In this document: in pieces, positions 27,060 through 37,511 of the stretch | How positions within the stretch are numbered: position 1 is the stretch's first letter | Layout: every line of letters begins with the position of its first letter | The notes under the pieces: model-generated | What the model saw: the letters and a program-made list of their open reading frames with translations, nothing else | Databases searched by the model: none | Told to the model about the DNA's origin: nothing | DNA from: Marinibacterium anthonyi | GTDB taxonomy: Bacteria > Pseudomonadota > Alphaproteobacteria > Rhodobacterales > Rhodobacteraceae | NCBI GenBank assembly: GCA_003217735.2 | Contig: CP031585.1 | Coordinates: forward strand, 2,033,501-2,097,500 | Direction of reading: 5' to 3' | Length of the DNA stretch: 64,000 bases | Translations under genes and position numbers: made by a program

Positions 27060-27603
27060 GCTGGTCGTTGCGCTGGCTCTGCTGGCGGCCGGACCGGCCG
27101 CCGCGACCGAGCTTGAGATCCAGATCGCGGGCGAGGGCGCCAATGGCACCGTCACCGTCGACCTGTTCGACGACGTCGCGCCGGGGCACGTGGAACGCAT
27201 CACCACGCTGGCGGACGAAGGCGCCTATGACGGCGTCTACTTTCACCGGGTGATCGACGGGTTCATGGCCCAGACCGGGGACGTCGAATTCGCCAAGAAG
27301 GGCGGCGACATGCGCAAGGCCGGGATGGGCGGATCCAAGTATCCGGACCTGAAGGCCGAATTCTCGGACGAGGATTTCGACCGTGGGGTAATCGGCATGG
27401 CCCGGTCCTCCGATCCCGACAGCGCCAACAGCCAGTTCTTCATCATGTTCGCGCCCGCGCCCCATCTGAACGGCCAGTACACGGTGGTCGGCAAGGTGAT
27501 CGACGGCATGGACGTGGTCGACCAGATCAAGCGCGGCACCGGCCCGAACGGCGCCGTGATCGGCGAGCCCGACCGCATGGTGTCGGTGCGCGTGGTCGAA
27601 TAA
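27046..27603 (+). CDS. peptidylprolyl isomerase, cyclophilin type, exported
   Basis: Same fold as its neighbour (FHRVIDGFMAQTGD, SDPDSANSQFFIMF, LNGQYTVVGKVIDGMD), but with an N-terminal signal peptide: MRKLVVALALLAAGPAAA, with cleavage likely after AAA. It should therefore work in the periplasm on envelope proteins. The 185-residue form starts at ATG 27046 or 27052. The two genes look like an old tandem duplication followed by a change of compartment. Confidence 0.94.
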   Translation: MQMRKLVVALALLAAGPAAATELEIQIAGEGANGTVTVDLFDDVAPGHVERITTLADEGAYDGVYFHRVIDGFMAQTGDVEFAKKGGDMRKAGMGGSKYPDLKAEFSDEDFDRGVIGMARSSDPDSANSQFFIMFAPAPHLNGQYTVVGKVIDGMDVVDQIKRGTGPNGAVIGEPDRMVSVRVVE

Positions 27604-27662
27604 GGCCCGGCATTCCCCGGCGCCCGTGTTTGGTGTGGTGTCGGTGCGCGTGTCGAGGTCAA

Positions 27663-27685
27663 GGGGGCGTTCGCGCCCCCTTTTT
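27663..27685 (+). terminator. intrinsic terminator after the cyclophilin genes
   Basis: GGGGGCG-TTCG-CGCCCCC followed by five T, 60 bp after the last cyclophilin stop codon. Confidence 0.88.
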
Positions 27686-27766
27686 CGTTTGCGCCAGACC
27701 GACGCCTGGCCTGGCCCTGCAGGACGGCCAAGGGGCGGCGGGGGCGGGACGCGGATGCCCGAACGC

Positions 27767-27803
27767 AAAAGGGGCGACGCGGGCCTCTGCCTGCGTCGCC
27801 CCT
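27767..27803 (-). terminator. intrinsic terminator after the bactofilin gene
   Basis: On the minus strand GGGGCGACGC pairs with GCGTCGCCCC (extended by an A-T pair) and is followed by TTTT. It lies just past the bactofilin stop. Confidence 0.8.
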
Positions 27804-27824
27804 GAATTTGGCGGTATCGACGGA

Positions 27825-28337
27825 TCAGGTGTCCGTGGACGGTGCCGCTGCTGCGGGCGCCGGTGCGCCGGGCTTGCGGCCCTGGCTCAGCGGATCGTCC
27901 TGGCGCTGCACGGAGCCTTCGAAATGGGCGCCGCTTTCGATCGCGATGGTCTTGTGGATGATGTCGCCTTCGACCCGCGCGGTGGCGGTCAGGCGGACCT
28001 TCAGGCCCCGCACGCGGCCCACGATGCGGCCGTTCACGACGACGTCGTCGGCGGTGACCTCGCCCTTGATCGTCGCGGTCTCGCCGATGGTCAGCAGATG
28101 CGCGCGGATGTCACCTTCGACGGTGCCCTCGACCTGGATGTCGCCGCTGGTCTTGATGTTGCCGGTGATGTGCAGATCCGACGACAGGACCGATGCAGGG
28201 GGCTTGGCCTTGGGCGGCGTGGGCTTGTAGTCGGTCTGACGCGGAGCCGACGGCATCTCGGGCGTTGCAGCAGGCGCAGGCTTGTCGCCTTCGGGGCCCT
28301 TGGGGCCGGGCTCATTGATTTTGCTCTTAGAAAACAT
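27825..28337 (-). CDS. bactofilin (polymer-forming cytoskeletal protein)
   Basis: A 170-residue protein. A Pro/Ala/Lys-rich, unstructured N-terminus (residues 1-50, PAAPETPSAPRQ type) precedes a right-handed beta-helix domain (SVLSSDLHITGNIKTSGDIQ, VEGTVEGDIRAHLLTIGE, IKGEVTADDVVVNGRIVG), as in bactofilins that self-assemble without nucleotide at the membrane. It overlaps the upstream M23 peptidase gene by 11 bp. Bactofilin and peptidase pairs shape cell wall growth in other bacteria, and the same role is likely here. Confidence 0.95.
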   Translation of the reverse strand: MFSKSKINEPGPKGPEGDKPAPAATPEMPSAPRQTDYKPTPPKAKPPASVLSSDLHITGNIKTSGDIQVEGTVEGDIRAHLLTIGETATIKGEVTADDVVVNGRIVGRVRGLKVRLTATARVEGDIIHKTIAIESGAHFEGSVQRQDDPLSQGRKPGAPAPAAAAPSTDT

Positions 28338-29652
28338 CTTTCGCAGCCTTGATATAGGTCATCGGATTGACGGCAGTCCCGTTCACACGGACTTCATAGT
28401 GCAAATGCACGCCCGTCACACGTCCGGAAGCTCCCATATCACCAATCCGGTCCCCGCGCGAGACCCTTTGCCCGACCTTCACGCGGATTTTCGACATATG
28501 CCCGTAGCGTGTCTCGATCCCGAAGTCGTGCTTGATGGTGACCAGGCGCCCGTATCCGTTTTCCCAGCCGGCATGGGTCACCACGCCGTCGCCGGTCGAA
28601 TAGATCGGTGTGCCCGTGGAGGCGGCAAAGTCGACGCCCTTGTGCATCCGGCGGCCGCCGGTCTTGGGATCGCGGCGGTAGCCGAAGCCGGATGTGAAGC
28701 GGAACGCGTCATGGACCGGGACCGCAAAGGGCGCCTTCGAGGCGGCGATGCGATAGAGGTTCAGCGTGTCCATTTCCTTGAGCGCGCGGTTGGCGCGGAT
28801 CTGGTCGGGCGAGGGTTCTTCGCCCCGGGTCGAGAAGCTGAGCGGTGTCAGCGGGCCGCCCTGGCCGGAATAGCCCCGGCGAACCTGTTCAATCAACCGG
28901 TCGGTGTTCAGGCCCGCGGCGCGGAACATCTTGTCCAGGGGTTCGACGGACACGGTCATCGCGTCCTCGATCTGGCGGAAGATCATGTCGTTGCGGTCTT
29001 GCATCAGGCCCAGTTCGCGTTCCAGGTCGTCGGCGCGGGTCAGCGCCTGGGCCGCGTCGGCCCGGATCTGGTCGCGTTCGCGCGCGGTGCGCTCAAGGGC
29101 CTCGGCCAGCAATTCGGTCGGCGCGCCGTTGCCCTCGGCGAGGGCAGGGGTACGCGGATCGTCCATCTCGGCCTCGACGGCGGCCAGCTTGCTGCGCGCG
29201 GCTTCGCGGTCCTTCATCGTGGACCGCAAGGTGGACTGGATCACGCCGATCCCGGTCTCAAGCTCGATCCGGCGGGTTTCCGAGGCCAGCAGTTCGGACT
29301 GCATGGCCGAGATCTGCGTCAGCGCCGCGTTGAAGCGGTCCTGCGCGGCCAGCGCCTCGTCGGCGCGGGCATCGCGCTGTTCGGCCAGGGCATCCAGCCG
29401 GGCGCTGTAGGTTTCCAGGTCCCGCTTGGCCTGTTCCCGGTAACTGCCCGACCCGATGCCATCCATCGCCACGATCGCCGTTGCCAGGATCGCCCAGCAC
29501 AGAACGCCCCCACCCACCGTGTAGGCGGCCAGTTGCGTGACCGGCCGCAGGCGAATGAACCGCGTATCCGTATCGGATTTCAAAAAAACGCGCCGTTCCG
29601 GGAACCATGGTTCCACGACACGGTTTATCTTTACAGCAAGACGCTTTTGCAC
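28327..29652 (-). CDS. M23 family metallopeptidase with membrane anchor
   Basis: Peptidoglycan endopeptidase. The first 45 residues are cytoplasmic, followed by one membrane segment (AAYTVGGGVLCWAILATAIV), a long coiled coil (about 90-230) and a C-terminal LytM domain with the zinc ligands in MHKGVDFA and VHLHYEVRVNG plus YGHMSK. The frame is open to 29736, but GTG at 29652 (VQKRLAVKIN) has AGGAAGG eight bases before it, giving 441 residues. It lies upstream of and overlaps the bactofilin gene, so the two are coupled, as for LmdC and bactofilin in other alphaproteobacteria. Confidence 0.9.
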   Translation of the reverse strand: MQKRLAVKINRVVEPWFPERRVFLKSDTDTRFIRLRPVTQLAAYTVGGGVLCWAILATAIVAMDGIGSGSYREQAKRDLETYSARLDALAEQRDARADEALAAQDRFNAALTQISAMQSELLASETRRIELETGIGVIQSTLRSTMKDREAARSKLAAVEAEMDDPRTPALAEGNGAPTELLAEALERTARERDQIRADAAQALTRADDLERELGLMQDRNDMIFRQIEDAMTVSVEPLDKMFRAAGLNTDRLIEQVRRGYSGQGGPLTPLSFSTRGEEPSPDQIRANRALKEMDTLNLYRIAASKAPFAVPVHDAFRFTSGFGYRRDPKTGGRRMHKGVDFAASTGTPIYSTGDGVVTHAGWENGYGRLVTIKHDFGIETRYGHMSKIRVKVGQRVSRGDRIGDMGASGRVTGVHLHYEVRVNGTAVNPMTYIKAAKDVF

Positions 29653-29717
29653 GCTGTACCTTCCTGTCCCATCCCCATGGGAGCCCCGCCTTGGCGGCAG
29701 TTGTCCCTTGGCCACAG

Positions 29718-29746
29718 TGAATACAATTCGATACACTTTCGGGCAA
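29718..29746 (-). promoter_or_regulatory. predicted promoter for the M23 peptidase-bactofilin operon
   Basis: On the minus strand TTGCCC and TATTCA are exactly 17 bp apart, about 65 bp before the GTG start of the peptidase gene. It is in an AT-richer patch of the intergenic region. Both hexamers match the sigma-70 consensus only partly. Confidence 0.4.
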
Positions 29747-29846
29747 TCCGCTTGTTCCGTCCGCCGCTGGATCCGGGCGAAATGGCGCCATTTGAGCGGG
29801 ATCTTGCCGGTTTCAGGTGTCGCACCGCTGCATGTAGTGTGTTGCC

Positions 29847-30671
29847 TTAACGCAACGCGGGCGGAATTTCGTCGGCAAGCGGCCAGTAGAAATCAGGCGG
29901 CAGGCCGGCGTCGGCGCGCTTTTCCTCGTTGAAGGGCGGCTTCAGAGCGCCATGAAAATAACGGCGCACAAGGCCATGGAACGCATCCTTGGGGTCCAGG
30001 TTGTCGCGCCCGCACAGGAAGTGGAACCACTTCGACCCATAGGCCACATGACCCACTTCTTCGGAATAGATGATTTTCAGGGCATCCACGGCGTATTGTA
30101 TACCGGCCTTCTCGAAAATGGCGATCATGCCGGGGGTAACATCCAGCCCGCGGGCCTCCAGCACCATCGGCACGACGGCCAGCCGGCCCATCAGGTCGCC
30201 TTTGGTATCCTCGGCGGCACGCCACATGCCGGCATGGGCGGGCAGGGCGCCGTACGCGCTGTCCAGCGCCTCGAGGCAGTCGCACATCAGGTTGAAATGC
30301 TTGGATTCCTCGTCCGCCGCCTTGACCCAGTCGTCATAGAACCCGGGCGGCATCGGGATATCGGCGAACCGCGCGATGATGTCCCAGTGCAAATCGACGG
30401 CATTCAGCTCGATATGGGCGACCGCGTGCAACAGGGCGATGCGCCCCGCGGGACTGCCCGGCTTGCGCTTGGGCACGTCGCGCGGACCCAGCAGGACGGG
30501 CCGGTCGGGCCGCGCCGGCTGGTCCGGCGGAGACGCGGCGCCGACCTCCGGCATCTCGCCCCGCGCGCGGGCCTCAAACCATTCGGCCGCGTATTTGCGC
30601 GACAAGGCGGTCTTGGCGCGTCCGTCGGCGGTGGTCAGGACCTCGGTGGCAAGCTCGGCAAGGGGGCGCAT
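29847..30671 (-). CDS. DUF455 family ferritin-like protein
   Basis: A 274-residue soluble helical protein. It has four carboxylate/histidine helices typical of a dinuclear metal site: HAVAHIELNAVDLHWD, KAADEESKHFNLM, VPMVLEARGLDVTP and IYSEEVGHVAYG. DUF455 is related to the ferritin-like MiaE group, so a diiron oxygenase or oxidase activity is plausible, but no reaction is known. It stands alone, with an intergenic repeat upstream. Confidence 0.9.
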   Translation of the reverse strand: MRPLAELATEVLTTADGRAKTALSRKYAAEWFEARARGEMPEVGAASPPDQPARPDRPVLLGPRDVPKRKPGSPAGRIALLHAVAHIELNAVDLHWDIIARFADIPMPPGFYDDWVKAADEESKHFNLMCDCLEALDSAYGALPAHAGMWRAAEDTKGDLMGRLAVVPMVLEARGLDVTPGMIAIFEKAGIQYAVDALKIIYSEEVGHVAYGSKWFHFLCGRDNLDPKDAFHGLVRRYFHGALKPPFNEEKRADAGLPPDFYWPLADEIPPALR

Positions 30672-30740
30672 GAGGAACCTCGTTCAGGGAATTTCGCGCC
30701 CTCTTCTGGAATGTCGGGTCGGGCGGTGCAAGGCGCGCCG

Positions 30741-30796
30741 AGGTATTTGAAGCCAAGAAGAAGCCATTATTTTCTTCTTCTTGGTAATAAATACCT
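30741..30796. repeat. dispersed intergenic element, copy 4, as a long palindrome
   Basis: Two 23-nt arms (30741-30763 and 30774-30796) are inverted copies of GGTATTT-N4-CCAAGAAGAAG, matching at 19 of 23 positions around a 10-nt loop. Differences are confined to the N4 spacer. It lies between the peroxiredoxin and DUF455 genes (both minus strand). As RNA it would fold into a strong, AT-containing hairpin, which could end peroxiredoxin transcripts. Confidence 0.85.
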
Positions 30797-30830
30797 AAGA
30801 TCCACACTGGCCAAACCGTGGCTCGCCGGG

Positions 30831-31292
30831 TCAGAGCGCGCGGACGGCCTCGAGCACCTCCTGGACATGGCCGGGCACCTTCACCTTGTGCCAGGCGCGG
30901 GCGATCTTGCCGTCGGCACCGATCAGGAAGGTCGACCGTTCGATCCCCATGAAGGTCTTGCCGTACATCTTCTTTTCCTTCCAGACACCGTAATCCTCGC
31001 AGGTGGTGCCGTTTTCGTCCGACAGCATCACCGTGCTCAGCCCGTGTTTGGCGACGAACTTGTCGTGGCTGGCGACGCTGTCCCTGGAGATCCCGAAAAC
31101 CTTGGCGCCGGCGTCGGCAAACTCCTGCAATGCTTCGGAAAATCCGATGGATTCCGTCGTGCAACCCGAGGTATCATCGCGCGGATAGAAAAAAAGCACG
31201 ACGGCAGACCCGCGCAGATCGCTCAGGGTCACGGTTTCGCCGCCGTCGCGGGGCAGTGTGAAATCGGGTGCAGTGTCTTGTGCATCCACCAT
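30831..31292 (-). CDS. bcp: thioredoxin-dependent peroxiredoxin, BCP type (1-Cys)
   Basis: Reduces hydrogen peroxide and organic peroxides in the cytoplasm. The 153-residue protein has PDFTLPRDGGETVTLSDLRG, then FFYPRDDTSGCTTE with the peroxidatic Cys44. Where many BCPs have a resolving Cys five residues later, this one has Ile49, so it must use a 1-Cys cycle or an outside thiol. The frame extends to 31697 but MVDAQDTAPDF at 31292 is the family start. It diverges from the AsmA-like gene. Confidence 0.93.
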   Translation of the reverse strand: MVDAQDTAPDFTLPRDGGETVTLSDLRGSAVVLFFYPRDDTSGCTTESIGFSEALQEFADAGAKVFGISRDSVASHDKFVAKHGLSTVMLSDENGTTCEDYGVWKEKKMYGKTFMGIERSTFLIGADGKIARAWHKVKVPGHVQEVLEAVRAL

Positions 31293-31443
31293 TGGGGCCT
31301 CCGGGGTCCAGTTTACGATGTCGTCCAGCCAGTTGGCCGGGCGAAGCTTAGTGCGGGCCCGGCCGGTGTAAAGGCCCGGGGCGCGGGCAACGGATCCGGG
31401 CAGGCCGGGCGGAAAGGACCGGCCATTGGGAGCGGAAGGGCAG

Positions 31444-34400
31444 ATGCCTTCAGTGCCTGAGACCGAAACGCCCGACACGACGGTCCGCCGCGTGCCGGTG
31501 GAGGAGGCGCGCGCCGCGGCCAAGGGGGGCCGCAGGGGCAAGCCGGCGCGCCGCAGGCCGCATCTGCGCAGGGTGCTGTGGCGCCACAGCTGCCGGGTGA
31601 CGTTGCTGGGCGCCTTCTGCGTGCTGCTGATGGTCATGTTCATTGGGCAGACGCTGTCAGCTCCGCCCTGGCTGCGTGAGCTGGTGTCGGCGCGCATCGA
31701 ACTGGCGATGCCGGGCTACAAGGTCGATTTCGGCAATGTTCATTTCGTCATCCGCAAGGGCTGGCGGCCCAGGGTCGGGGTCAATGACCTGCGGATATCC
31801 GATGACGGGGGCCGGCCGATCCTGGAATTGTCCAGCGCCGAGGCCAGCCTTGCGATGCGCCCGCTGCTGCGCGGCAAGGTGAACCCCAAGAAGATCACCC
31901 TGACCGGGGCCCGCATTGCGCTGCGCCGCAATGTCGACGGCGCCGTGGCGCTGGACGTGGGCGAAAGCGGGCGCTTCGTGGAAGAGGCCGAGGATCTGCC
32001 GAAGCTGATCGAGGGCTGGGAAGACCGGCTGCTGTCCGACCCGCTGACCGCGCTGACCGAATTCGAACTGACAGGCGTGACGCTGACCTATGACGACCTG
32101 GCGTCGGGGCGCAGCTGGACGGTGGATGACGGGCGGCTGGAACTGACGCGCCACGGCGACCGGCTGAGCATTTCGGCCGGGTTGAACGTGCTGTCCGGGC
32201 GCAGCTATGCTGCGACGCTCGAGGCCAGTTACGACAGTTCGATCCCCACCCGGGCCGCCACTTTCGGCATCCAGGTGACCGACATGGCGGCCCAGGACAT
32301 CGCCCTGCAGACCCCGGCGCTTGGCTGGCTGGAACCGTTGCGGGCGCCGATTTCGGGATCGCTCAGGGGCGGGATCGGGGCGGATGGCGCGGTGCTGCCG
32401 CTGAATGCCACGCTAAGGATCGGGGCCGGGGCGCTGCAGCCCACCGATGCCACCCGGCCGATCCCCTTCCGGGGCGCGCGGGCCTATGTGTCCTTCGATC
32501 CCAAGGAAGAATTGCTGACCTTTGACGAACTCTGGCTCGACAGCGCCTGGGGCAAGGGCACGGTCGAAGGGCGGGCTTCGATCTCGGGGCTGGAGGAAGG
32601 GCGGCTGGATGCGCTGGTGGGGCAGTTTTCGGCCAACAACCTCACGCTGAACCCGGCCGGCGTCTATGACGAGCCGCTGACGCTGTCGGGGGCCCATGCC
32701 GATTTCCGCCTGCGCCTGCATCCGTTCGAACTGACCCTGGGCGAGGCGCTGATCCGGGATGGCGACGATCCGATCCGGCTGGACGGCATGGTGCAGGCCA
32801 CGGACGCGGGCTGGCGCTATGCGCTCAACGGCCGGATCGAGGAGATCGACGCGACCCGCCTGCTTGAGATCTGGCCCGAGGCGGCGCTGGAAAAACCGCG
32901 CGACTGGGTGCACGAGAACGTGCTGTCGGGGCGGATCCAGGACGTGGATGTCGCCGTGCGGGGCGAACCGGGCATGGCCGATCCCGACGTCTATGCGGAT
33001 TTCGATTTCGACGGGGCCGAGGTGACCTTTTCGCCCAACCTGCCGCCGCTGAAGGGGGCCAGCGGGCAGGCGAGCTTTGTCGACAACCGCCTGGCGGCCT
33101 ATGCCACCACAGGCCGGATCGAGGCTGAACAGGGCGGCGCAATCGACGTGTCGGGCAGTTCCTTCATCGTGCCGGACGTGCGGGTCAAGCCGGCCACGCC
33201 GGCCGTTGTGCGGTTCAAGGCCAATGGCGCGCCGACGGCGGTGCTGTCGCTGCTGGACCGGCCGCCGCTGAGCGTGCTGAGCAAGGCGAACCTGCCCGTC
33301 GACCTGGCCGAGGGACACGTGGCGGTGACCGGAACGCTGGCGCTGCCGATGCAGAAGAAGGTCGATCTGTCGGACATGGATTTCCATGTGAACGGCACCG
33401 TCACCGATGTGCGCAGCGATGTGCTGGTCCCGGGTCACGAGCTGGTCGGCGATGATCTGAAGGTCTTTGTCGACAATTCCCATGTCGAGATTTCGGGAGA
33501 TGGCCAGATCAGCGGCATTCCGGCCAGCTTCAAGTGGACCCAGCCGATCGGCGTCGAAGGCGCCGGCAGCCAGGTCGAAGGACGCGTGGCGCTGTCGCAA
33601 AAGGCGGTGGACGTGTTCAAGCTGGGTCTGCCGGACGGGTCGGTCAGCGGCGAGGGCCAGGCCGATTTCGCGCTGACTATCGGGCAGGGCAGCGCGCCGC
33701 GGATCAAGTTGTCGTCGGACCTGGCGGGCATCGGGCTGAGCGTGCCGGCGCTGGGGTGGCGGATGTCGCAGGGGGCGACCGGATCGCTGGACGTGGATGC
33801 CACGCTGGGCACCCAGCCCGAGGTCAACCGGGTGACGCTGTCGGGCGCCGGCTTGACGATGTCGGGCCGGGTGCTGACCCGGCCGGGCGGGGCCTTTGAC
33901 CGGGCGGTGTTCGACAGCCTCAGGATTGGCAGCTGGCTGAACGTCTCGGCCGAGCTGAGCGCGCGGGGCGTGGGTCTGGCTCCCGCGGTGCGGATCAATG
34001 GCGGCACGCTGGATCTGCAGGGGGCCCAGTTCGGCGAAGGCACGGGCGGGGATTCGCCGCCGCTGTCGGTTTCTCTCGACCGGTTGCAGATCGCCAAGGG
34101 GATGGCCGTCACCGCGCTGAACGCGGATCTGACGACCAATGGCGGGCTGAGCGGCACGTTCACCGGGCGGGTCAATGGCGGCACGCCCATCAGCGGCAAG
34201 GTCATCCCGCAGGGCGCGCGCAGCGCGTTCCAGATCACCGCGTCCGATGCGGGGGGCGTGTTCCGCGATGCGGGCATCATCAAGCAGGCCCACGGCGGCG
34301 CCATGTCGCTGACCCTGCTGCCGGCGCCGGAAGACAGCAGCTATGACGGCACGCTGAAGGTCACCAACACCAACGTGAAGGAGGATTCCGGCGTCGGCGC

Positions 34401-34908
34401 GCTGCTGAACGCGATCAGCCTGGTGGGGCTGATCGACGAACTGGCGGGCAAGGGGATCTCGTTCCTGGAGGTCGACGCGAAATTCCGCCTGTCGCCGACA
34501 AGGTTCACCCTGCTCAGCGCCTCGGCCATCGGGCCGTCGATCGGCGTGTCGCTGGACGGGATATACGACATGGTCACCGACCGGCTGGACATGCAGGGGG
34601 TGCTGTCGCCGCTTTATGCGCTCAACATCATCGGCAGCGTGATGACCCGCAAGGGCGAGGGGCTGATCGGCATCAACTTCGGCCTGCAGGGCCCCGCATC
34701 GGACCCCAAGATCAAGGTCTACCCGCTGTCGGCGCTGGCGCCCGGGTTCCTGCGTGAATTGTTCCGCGACCCGGCGCCCACCGTCAGCAAAAGCCGGACC
34801 GAAGGCGTGCCCCTGACCGGTCCCGTCACGGGGCCCGCCACCGGCACTCCGCAGCCCCAACAGGACGAGGTGCCGCGCGTGCGTCCGCTTGGCGGCGAGG
34901 ATCGCTGA
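31444..34908 (+). CDS. AsmA-like / DUF3971 envelope protein (YhdP-type)
   Basis: A 1154-residue bitopic protein. A basic cytoplasmic tail ([14 protein letters not shown]) is followed by one membrane segment near residues 55-75 ([20 protein letters not shown]) and a very long beta-rich periplasmic part with repeated short strands. The DUF3971 region is central and the AsmA-like end has [20 protein letters not shown] and [17 protein letters not shown]. Relatives such as YhdP and TamB bridge the two membranes and are linked to phospholipid transport. The ATG at 31444 follows GGAAGGG. Confidence 0.9.
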   Translation: MPSVPETETPDTTVRRVPVEEARAAAKGGRRGKPARRRPHLRRVLWRHSCRVTLLGAFCVLLMVMFIGQTLSAPPWLRELVSARIELAMPGYKVDFGNVHFVIRKGWRPRVGVNDLRISDDGGRPILELSSAEASLAMRPLLRGKVNPKKITLTGARIALRRNVDGAVALDVGESGRFVEEAEDLPKLIEGWEDRLLSDPLTALTEFELTGVTLTYDDLASGRSWTVDDGRLELTRHGDRLSISAGLNVLSGRSYAATLEASYDSSIPTRAATFGIQVTDMAAQDIALQTPALGWLEPLRAPISGSLRGGIGADGAVLPLNATLRIGAGALQPTDATRPIPFRGARAYVSFDPKEELLTFDELWLDSAWGKGTVEGRASISGLEEGRLDALVGQFSANNLTLNPAGVYDEPLTLSGAHADFRLRLHPFELTLGEALIRDGDDPIRLDGMVQATDAGWRYALNGRIEEIDATRLLEIWPEAALEKPRDWVHENVLSGRIQDVDVAVRGEPGMADPDVYADFDFDGAEVTFSPNLPPLKGASGQASFVDNRLAAYATTGRIEAEQGGAIDVSGSSFIVPDVRVKPATPAVVRFKANGAPTAVLSLLDRPPLSVLSKANLPVDLAEGHVAVTGTLALPMQKKVDLSDMDFHVNGTVTDVRSDVLVPGHELVGDDLKVFVDNSHVEISGDGQISGIPASFKWTQPIGVEGAGSQVEGRVALSQKAVDVFKLGLPDGSVSGEGQADFALTIGQGSAPRIKLSSDLAGIGLSVPALGWRMSQGATGSLDVDATLGTQPEVNRVTLSGAGLTMSGRVLTRPGGAFDRAVFDSLRIGSWLNVSAELSARGVGLAPAVRINGGTLDLQGAQFGEGTGGDSPPLSVSLDRLQIAKGMAVTALNADLTTNGGLSGTFTGRVNGGTPISGKVIPQGARSAFQITASDAGGVFRDAGIIKQAHGGAMSLTLLPAPEDSSYDGTLKVTNTNVKEDSGVGALLNAISLVGLIDELAGKGISFLEVDAKFRLSPTRFTLLSASAIGPSIGVSLDGIYDMVTDRLDMQGVLSPLYALNIIGSVMTRKGEGLIGINFGLQGPASDPKIKVYPLSALAPGFLRELFRDPAPTVSKSRTEGVPLTGPVTGPATGTPQPQQDEVPRVRPLGGEDR

Positions 34909-34954
34909 CACCAGCGGTTGCAATTCCCGGCGAACCCGCGCAAGGGGCGCGGCC

Positions 34955-36028
34955 ATGAGACTGAGCGATTTCGATTTCGACCTGCCAGAGCAGCTGATTG
35001 CCACGCGGCCCGCCAGGCCGCGGTCGTCGGCGCGCCTGCTGGTGGCCAAGGGCGCGGCGATCCGCGATGCCCATGTGTACGACCTGCCGGGCCTGCTGCG
35101 CCCCGGTGACCGGCTGGTGCTGAACGACACGCGGGTGATCCCGGCGCGCCTGTCCGGCGTGCGCCGGCGCGACGGCGCGCAGGGCCTGACCGAAGCGCGG
35201 ATCGAGGCGACGCTGCTGGGCCCGCGCGCCGATGGCACCTGGGGCGCGCTGATCAAGCCGCTCAAGAAGCTGCGGATCGGCGAGGACGTGGTCTTTGGCG
35301 CGGGGCTTTCGGCCCGGCTGGAGGCGGTCGCGGACGGGCAGGGGCACCTGCGGTTCAATCTTGAAGGCGACGCGTTCCAGGCGGCGCTGGCCGAGGCCGG
35401 CGCGATGCCCTTGCCGCCCTACATCGCCGCCAAGCGTCCCGCGGACGCGCAGGACCGCGAGGATTACCAGACCGTCTGGGCCGAAAAGACCGGCGCCGTG
35501 GCCGCGCCCACCGCTTCGCTGCATTTCGACACGGCGCTGCTGGCGGCGCTGGCGGCGCGGGGCGTGGCGTTCACCCATGTCACGCTGCACGTGGGCGCGG
35601 GCACCTTCCTGCCGGTCAAGGTCGACGACATCAGCGACCACAAGATGCATTCCGAATGGGGACAGGTCAGCGAAACCGCCGCCGCCGAGATCGCCGCGAC
35701 CCGCGCGGCGGGCGGCCGGGTGATCCCGGTGGGCACCACCGCGCTGCGCCTGATCGAGACGGCGGCGCGCGACACGGGCGAGATCCGGGCCTGGGAGGGC
35801 GATACCGACATCTTTATCCGCCCCGGTTTCCGGTTCAACGTGACAGACGCGCTGATGACCAATTTCCACCTGCCGAAATCCACGCTGATGATGCTGGTCT
35901 CGGCGCTGATGGGCGTCGACGAGGTGCGGGCGATCTATGCCCATGCCGTTGCGCATGAGTACCGGTTCTTTTCCTACGGGGACGCTTCTCTTTTGATCCC
36001 GGACCGGGATGTGTCAAATGCGGCTTAA
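34955..36028 (+). CDS. queA: S-adenosylmethionine:tRNA ribosyltransferase-isomerase
   Basis: Adds the ribosyl part of SAM to preQ1 in tRNA to form epoxyqueuosine. The 357-residue protein shows [84 protein letters not shown] and the end [12 protein letters not shown]. The ATG at 34955 gives the family N-terminus. It is 46 bp after the AsmA-like gene. Confidence 0.97.
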   Translation: MRLSDFDFDLPEQLIATRPARPRSSARLLVAKGAAIRDAHVYDLPGLLRPGDRLVLNDTRVIPARLSGVRRRDGAQGLTEARIEATLLGPRADGTWGALIKPLKKLRIGEDVVFGAGLSARLEAVADGQGHLRFNLEGDAFQAALAEAGAMPLPPYIAAKRPADAQDREDYQTVWAEKTGAVAAPTASLHFDTALLAALAARGVAFTHVTLHVGAGTFLPVKVDDISDHKMHSEWGQVSETAAAEIAATRAAGGRVIPVGTTALRLIETAARDTGEIRAWEGDTDIFIRPGFRFNVTDALMTNFHLPKSTLMMLVSALMGVDEVRAIYAHAVAHEYRFFSYGDASLLIPDRDVSNAA

Positions 36029-36112
36029 CAATTGTCGCGGAAGCTACCGGTGGCACGACGGCGATTCGAACAGACCGGACACAACTGAACGATCCAAAGG
36101 GAGGTCCCGGCG

Positions 36113-37390
36113 ATGAAGCAGGTCCTATCGAGCGCCTGGGCACTGATGCTTGGCATGATGTTCCTGATGCTGGGCAACGGTATCCAGTCGACCCTGCTGG
36201 GCGTGCGCGGCGGGATGGAGGATTTTTCCACCCTGCAGATGTCCTTTGTCATGGCCGGGTACTTCCTGGGCTTCCTGGGCGGATCACGCCTGGCGCCCGA
36301 GATGATCCGCCGCGTGGGACATGTGCGGGTGTTTGCCGCGCTGGCCTCGCTGATCTCGGCGGTGATGATCCTGTATCCCTATCCGATCTTCACCAACCCG
36401 ATCGCCTGGACCATCGGGCGCTGCGTGGTGGGCTTCTGCTTTTCGGGCGTCTACGTGACCGCCGAAAGCTGGCTGAACAACGCCGCGACGAATGAAACCC
36501 GGGGCCAGTCGCTGTCGATGTACATGATCGTGCAGACGCTGGGCATCATCGGCGCGCAGGCGACGCTGCTGGTCGCCGATCCGGGCGGATACGAATTGTT
36601 CGTCATCGCCTCGGTGCTGGTGTCTGTGTCCTTTGCGCCAATTCTGTTGTCGGTCACGCCGACCCCGGCCTACGAGACATCCAAGCCGATGACCCTGCGC
36701 CGGCTCTTCGAAAGCTCGCCACTGGGCTGCGTCGGCATTTTCCTGCTGGGCGGCGTCTATTCCGGTCTCTTCGGGATGAGCGCGGTCTACGGCGCCGCCG
36801 TGGGGCTGACGCTGGCGCAGATCTCGACCTTCGTGGCGACCTTCTATGTCGGCGCGCTGATCCTGCAATATCCCATCGGCTGGCTGTCGGACCGGATGGA
36901 CCGGCGGACGCTGATCTTTGTCGGCGGCCTGATCGGCGGCACGGCTGCCATCGCCGGCATGTGGGGAGAGGCCGGATTCTGGATCATCCTGACCGCCGCC
37001 TTCGTGGTGGGGGGGATGACCAACCCGCTCTATTCGCTGCTGCTGGCCCATACCAACGACCACATCGACTATGAAGACATGGCCTCGGCTTCGGGCGGGC
37101 TGCTGTTCATCAACGGACTGGGCGCCATTGCCGGCCCGCTGATCACCGGCTGGCTGATGGGCCCGCACGTCTTCGGACCGTCCGGGTTCTTCCTGTTCAT
37201 CGCCATGCTGCTGCTGGCGCTGGCGGGCTACGCGGCCTACCGGACGACCAAGCGCGCCTCTATCCCGGTCTCGGTGTCGGGTTCCTATGCCGCCGTGGCC
37301 CCGACCCTGACGCCGGTTGGCATGGAAGTTGCACAGGAAATGACCAAAGAGGCCGACATGGACGACAACGACACGAATGCCGCGGCCTGA
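36113..37390 (+). CDS. MFS transporter
   Basis: A 425-residue inner-membrane protein with about 12 hydrophobic segments. The MFS signature between segments 2 and 3 appears as GGSRLAPEMIRRVGHVRV, and between 8 and 9 as GWLSDRMDRRTLIF. TIGRCVVGFCFSGVYVTAESWLN is typical of the small YcaD-like MFS group. The substrate is unknown. The C-terminal 40 residues are acidic and soluble. The start follows GGGAGG. Confidence 0.92.
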   Translation: MKQVLSSAWALMLGMMFLMLGNGIQSTLLGVRGGMEDFSTLQMSFVMAGYFLGFLGGSRLAPEMIRRVGHVRVFAALASLISAVMILYPYPIFTNPIAWTIGRCVVGFCFSGVYVTAESWLNNAATNETRGQSLSMYMIVQTLGIIGAQATLLVADPGGYELFVIASVLVSVSFAPILLSVTPTPAYETSKPMTLRRLFESSPLGCVGIFLLGGVYSGLFGMSAVYGAAVGLTLAQISTFVATFYVGALILQYPIGWLSDRMDRRTLIFVGGLIGGTAAIAGMWGEAGFWIILTAAFVVGGMTNPLYSLLLAHTNDHIDYEDMASASGGLLFINGLGAIAGPLITGWLMGPHVFGPSGFFLFIAMLLLALAGYAAYRTTKRASIPVSVSGSYAAVAPTLTPVGMEVAQEMTKEADMDDNDTNAAA

Positions 37391-37511
37391 CCGAGACACG
37401 GGCGTCATCGTGATGTCATGCTGGTTACAATTCGTGATTGTTCGAAGAAGCCCGGACGTCATTAACTGAATATGAACGAACCAAGTGCGCGCATAACGGA
37501 GGAACGTCGCG

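Noticed and set aside
32413-35358. 981-residue open frame on the minus strand
   Set aside because: Antisense to the AsmA-like gene and queA, with low-complexity Arg/Gln/His composition.
37463-37477. CtrA half-site pair (TTAA-N7-TTAA) before the DUF924 gene
   Set aside because: TTAACTGAATATGAA has one mismatch, and single near matches are expected by chance.
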